NCBI RefSeq assembly: GCF_000224145.3
Contig: NC_020177.2
Coordinates: 2,429,483-2,493,482, forward strand
DNA from: Ciona intestinalis
Taxonomy: Eukaryota > Chordata > Ascidiacea > Phlebobranchia > Cionidae
Reading direction: 5' to 3'
Length of the DNA: 64,000 bases
Made by a program: the position numbers and the translations under genes. The notes under the pieces are model-generated. The model saw nothing but the letters and a program-made list of their open reading frames with translations, was not told where the DNA came from and did not search any database. This document shows positions 60,075-64,000 of the stretch, piece by piece (the stretch's first letter is position 1; the number at the start of each line of letters is the position of its first letter).

Positions 60075-63000
60075 ATGGTGTTGCATACATTGGAATTCTC
60101 CGACTGTTTTCTTGACTCGCCATTCTTTAGGAAAAGTATACAAGAGTACGAAGACGAACTTGAAAGAACAAATTCACAGATCAAGCAACTTATAAAGGTA
60201 ATTTAATGTGTCCAGGTAATCCGTAATAGAGTTACTATGTATGGTTGAACTAAGCTACATAACAGATTGTGCTGACTTAGCACATTTTTTTAAACTTAAT
60301 TTTTAAGACGAACGACCAACTTTTTCGTAAAAAAATGGCATATCATGTATCAGTGAAACGGAATAAACATTTTTACCATAATAAAGGGGCAAAAATTAAC
60401 TAATGCGACTTGACGTGTTATGTAGGAATGTAGGCTATGTAGCCATGTTTAATTGAGAAATCAAATCATAAAGCCTGTATGTTAAATTGTTTTGATATAT
60501 ATTTTCGCAAAGCAGAAGTATTTATTGTTAAAGCTACAACAAAATCAAGAATAGTACTTAGAAACTAGAACGGTCAAAGTTTTTTTTTTCAGGAAAATCC
60601 CTTGCAAAATTGTTTACTTTAGCGGTTGGATTTAATGTAAATTCTTAAACTTAGGTGGTACCTTTAGATCACATTTAAGCATCTTTGTTTTTTAAATCTT
60701 TATATTCAAATTGTTTCGATTTTCCATTGGTATGGCTCCTTAAGTTCAGGCGACATTCGATTGGAACTATTATCATATTTCAGTTCAAGTTACATTCATT
60801 ACAGACTAAATCATAAACCCGTATAAAAAGATTGTATCGTGATAATAAGTTTAGGCAGTAGGCACCTTTTTACTGTATCATCTGGCCGTATTGATATCAT
60901 GTTTAATGAATTTGTATCAAAACATTAGGTGACATTGTTAAAATGCGGCTACACTTTTTACAGTTGGCAAACATATTTAACTTAATTGATTAATAGAGCG
61001 ATTGCAATGTATATACTTTGACTCTGCTTGTTTGTATGGACATATAACAGCAATAGGAAATCTGCTTTAGGTACAAAACTGGATTGGTAAATCATAATTA
61101 TGATATCACTCCTGTTTCAAAAGTTCGGTTACCCCAGGCACTCATAACGGCTATAATGAAATTTCCGGTGTTTCTATAAAAACCTGGTTTATCAGGTTGT
61201 CAAGTTCATTTTACATAAATATTACTTGGACAAACATTGTGCCAATTTGCCTCACAATATTGTAGTGTAGCTTTCCAGGTTCTTTTGTCTAAATTAAACT
61301 GTCGGATGTTTAAATCCCACGGGGGACCATGTCATTTCCTACTTGTAACGGAATGTTGAGTCACCAATAACTATTATGACGCAGCGTGAATCGTGTATAC
61401 ATGACACATCATGCATGTGTTTTCACTTGCCCCCGTCCTTATTTGGAGTTCTCTTCTCAGCTATTTATAATGCAATTGTTATTCTAACGAATGCATGCGA
61501 GTTTTTAAATAACATGCTAAAAAAAACAGACTTGCAGTTTAAACTATGTTTAATTGAACGTTTTTTCAAAGTTGAACCATGTTTAGTGTTTAATTGTAAC
61601 TTGATTCAAATCATTCAAAAGCCTATATGTAAATTAGTTTTTAAAATGATGATAAAGTTTCAATTTGTAATTAACTATTTGTTTAAAATTGTTGATTAAC
61701 ACTTCCCCTTTACTCCTAGTATAATTTTAACAAGCCTTCATTTATTTATCATAAATAAACTATATCTTCTTGTCCTTCACTGAATTTTATGAATGAATTT
61801 AACTTGTTTAATCCTCGTGTGGCCAAAAAAAACGGAAGTCGTTATAACATGGGTGTTCTGTTTCATAAACCTTGTGCCAGGTTACGAGTTTCCTGGTATG
61901 TAACTTTGTGTGTGGTTGTTTATTTTCATTTTTTTTCATTTTGTATGACTGTTTGATAATTTAGACCACCCATTAGTGACCACTGGGTTGGAGCAATTGC
62001 CAGTAAGTGTCTTACCCAAGGACACATACGCCCACAATAGTAGCAGCGACAAGCCTTGAACCTGTTACCTCTTGGTTAGAAGCATACACATCACCAAATT
62101 TACACACAATTTCTAAACACCAGGATGCTAAGAATATGCTGAATGCCTCACGACAACAGGGAAAAATGATGAATGTTTTTAATGACCGACTCCAGAACTT
62201 CCAGTTTGATTGCATCGGCGAAAATTTAACTGATACAGAAAAAGGAATAGGTAGGTCTCTTTGGCTTCGAGCTTAATTCCCAATGTTGTGTCAGTTGCGT
62301 TGGCTTTACTCTGTCTTTACTTGTATGCTTGTTTAGATATGTAACAGTTCGGTAACCAATTTTTTAAGGGGCCCTTTTTTTGGTGCATGTATACTATGGT
62401 TACAAATTAACTATGTTCCTTATGTCATTAATGCCAACTAGATAGATATAGCATACATGTACTAGTTAAAGGCCTGATTTTTAAAGGTTTAACTTGAGAA
62501 TCCTAAAATATCATGTCTGCTTACCAATATATATTAGAAACTTGGTATATGGACTTTATATACCTGTTATAATAAAAAAAGGCATTTGATTGTAAATGGT
62601 AGTCATGGACCTCATGGTCTCATGGATACAAGTTCACAGTATCATAATTTAAAGCTTAAATACATATATACTTGTAAATATTGGTATTTTTATTCAAACT
62701 TTAACACCCATCCCCTCAAACTTGATTTTTGATCGACACACAAATAATTTGATAATGGATGGCCTGTGGCTATAAAAATACTGCAGAAGTGTCATGTAAC
62801 TGCAGCAATAGCCTGACCTTCACTTTCTTTATCTTTAAGCTGGATCTTTAAAGGAGTTTGGTTTAATGCTTGAGGAGGTGGCTAATGATTGGTCAAGCAC
62901 AATTGAACGATCTGAACTACAACTTATTAAACCCTTAGAAGAGTAAGTCACATTTGCATATAATTTTTTACAAAAACCCCAAAGCCTGTTTAGGTATTTG

Positions 63001-63813
63001 ATCAATTTTGATGTTTAATGATGACTTTTTCTAGTTTAATCCAGTTAGGTGGTTTTTACTTAATTAAAAAACAAAATTAAAACCTTTCAGAAGAGTAAGT
63101 CATATTTCTTATACCATATCATCAAAAAAAAAAAACCCACAGCATATTTTTACGTAGTCATGTGATTAATTTTGATGTTTATTGTTTAATAATGGCTTTT
63201 TGTAGTTTGATTTAGATTGGTTTACATAAAAAGAAAAAATAATACAGCGGGAATTTTGTGTGTCTTACATTATAAACCTAAGAGTTGTTTGTTTCAATTT
63301 CTGATTGTTTGAATGCATTTGATTTGTCAAATGGTTTACAGTTGGTAATATATTTGTCCCAGGACATAATATAATGCCAACCACACTGCTGTTAATAGTC
63401 TTAGAAAAGCAACAGTGCTACAGAATTTCCTGTTACACTACTGTAATTCCAGACAAAATGTATAATTTAAAGCAGGAAAATAATGGTCTAATCTACATTC
63501 TGTGGGGTCTCTTTAATTAGTGCATGTCCGCTATGTCCACAATATTCACTATGTCCACTTTGTCCGCTATGTCCACAATGTTCACTACATAGTGGCCATA
63601 GCAGACATAACGAATATTGTGGACATTCACTACATAGTGGACATAGCGGACATGCACTTATTTAAGGGACCGGTATTTTACAGTTTCAGGAAAGAACACA
63701 TCCACAGCTACAGAAGTTCAAAAAAAGCTTTTGATAAAGCAAGTGAAAGATATTACAAACAACTGGAACAAACCCTTGCCCTGTCACACAAGAAAAAGTG
63801 TCAGCAACTTCAA
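60075..63813 (+). CDS. GRAF/ARHGAP26-like BAR-RhoGAP, first four exons (partial)
   Basis: Exons 60075-60197, 62124-62250, 62840-62942 and 63684-63813 encode 161 aa in a continuous frame; the last donor (GTAAGG, 63814) leads out of the window. The start [18 protein letters not shown] and the blocks [32 protein letters not shown] and [11 protein letters not shown] follow the N-terminal BAR domain of GRAF-type proteins (ARHGAP26, ARHGAP10, ARHGAP42, OPHN1). These sense membrane curvature and carry PH and RhoGAP (and often SH3) domains downstream, here unseen. Which paralogue cannot be decided from this part. Exon 2 follows a SINE by about 40 bp, and exon 4 follows a 140-bp hairpin repeat by 25 bp. 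Confidence 0.88.
61785..62085 (-). mobile_element. SINE, near full length
   Basis: In intron 1 of the GRAF-like gene, ending about 40 bp before exon 2. Confidence 0.85.
63519..63658. repeat. 140-bp hairpin repeat
   Basis: Outer arms AGTGCATGTCCGCTATGTCCAC are perfect inverted copies (22 bp). The interior repeats GTCCGCTATGTCCAC and TTCACTACATAGTGG. Ends 25 bp before the GRAF exon at 63684. Confidence 0.8.
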
Positions 63814-64000
63814 GTAAGGTTTTACCTTATATTTTAACAATACGTTTTGTTGTGCAAGCTGTTACCTTTATGGTGTATAGTGTTTAACCTAGAAAATGCA
63901 TTTTATTTGTAGATAGGTTGAATTTGATTTTGTTATAATATTTTTATTTTAAACTGTTAAAGAATTCCAATTGTTTGTGTAAAAATCAGCTAAATTAGGT

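Noticed and set aside
61376..61699. 107-codon frame in intron 1 of the GRAF-like gene
   Set aside because: Low-complexity AT-rich peptide with no domain and no splice context.

Overview
The window is animal nuclear DNA and almost certainly comes from an ascidian of the Ciona intestinalis complex. It is AT-rich, genes are split into short exons with GT-AG introns, and the proteins are chordate-like. Introns and spacers are packed with two high-copy repeats: a ~195-bp inverted-repeat MITE (ends TAGTAGGGTGGGGGAAG... / ...CCCTACTATA, about 39 copies or fragments) and a tRNA-headed SINE (about 33 copies or fragments) ending in (CATT)n. The species call is inference from these repeats and the gene style. 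Four assembly gaps of exactly 50 N are present. I rebuilt all exon models by hand from splice sites, reading phase and protein similarity; none has transcript support.

Layout. (1) 36-2342, minus: a secreted single-domain C-type lectin in four exons. (2) 5305-12683 and 16344-23490, plus: two tandem SLC23/NAT transporters (608 and 614 aa) sharing nine consecutive internal exons of identical length. (3) 24453-34485 and 36397-54214, plus: two tandem SLC28/CNT concentrative nucleoside transporters (675 and about 709 aa) sharing thirteen consecutive exons of identical length. The second has two possible first exons and a 1,033-bp near-identical duplication of one exon, which looks like an assembly or haplotype artefact. 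(4) 54967-58056, minus: CFDP1 with a complete C-terminal BCNT domain, head-to-head with (5) 58486-59242, plus: COX17, the mitochondrial copper chaperone. (6) 60075-63813 and beyond, plus: the first four exons of a GRAF/ARHGAP26-type BAR-RhoGAP gene that runs off the window.

The main biological point is the run of four same-strand transporters: two nucleobase-ascorbate family members next to two nucleoside transporters. Both SLC23 proteins carry Glu-Asn rather than Pro-Asn at the NAT signature, a nucleobase-type rather than ascorbate-type residue. The block may therefore be a nucleobase/nucleoside salvage cluster instead of a vitamin C locus. That is an inference which transport assays would settle.

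Mobile DNA explains most non-coding sequence. Nested insertions with clean target-site duplications are readable: a ~1-kb hAT-type element inside a MITE, a 143-bp hAT-type MITE inside a SINE, and a SINE inside a SINE. I saw no CRISPR array, rRNA gene or free-standing tRNA gene.
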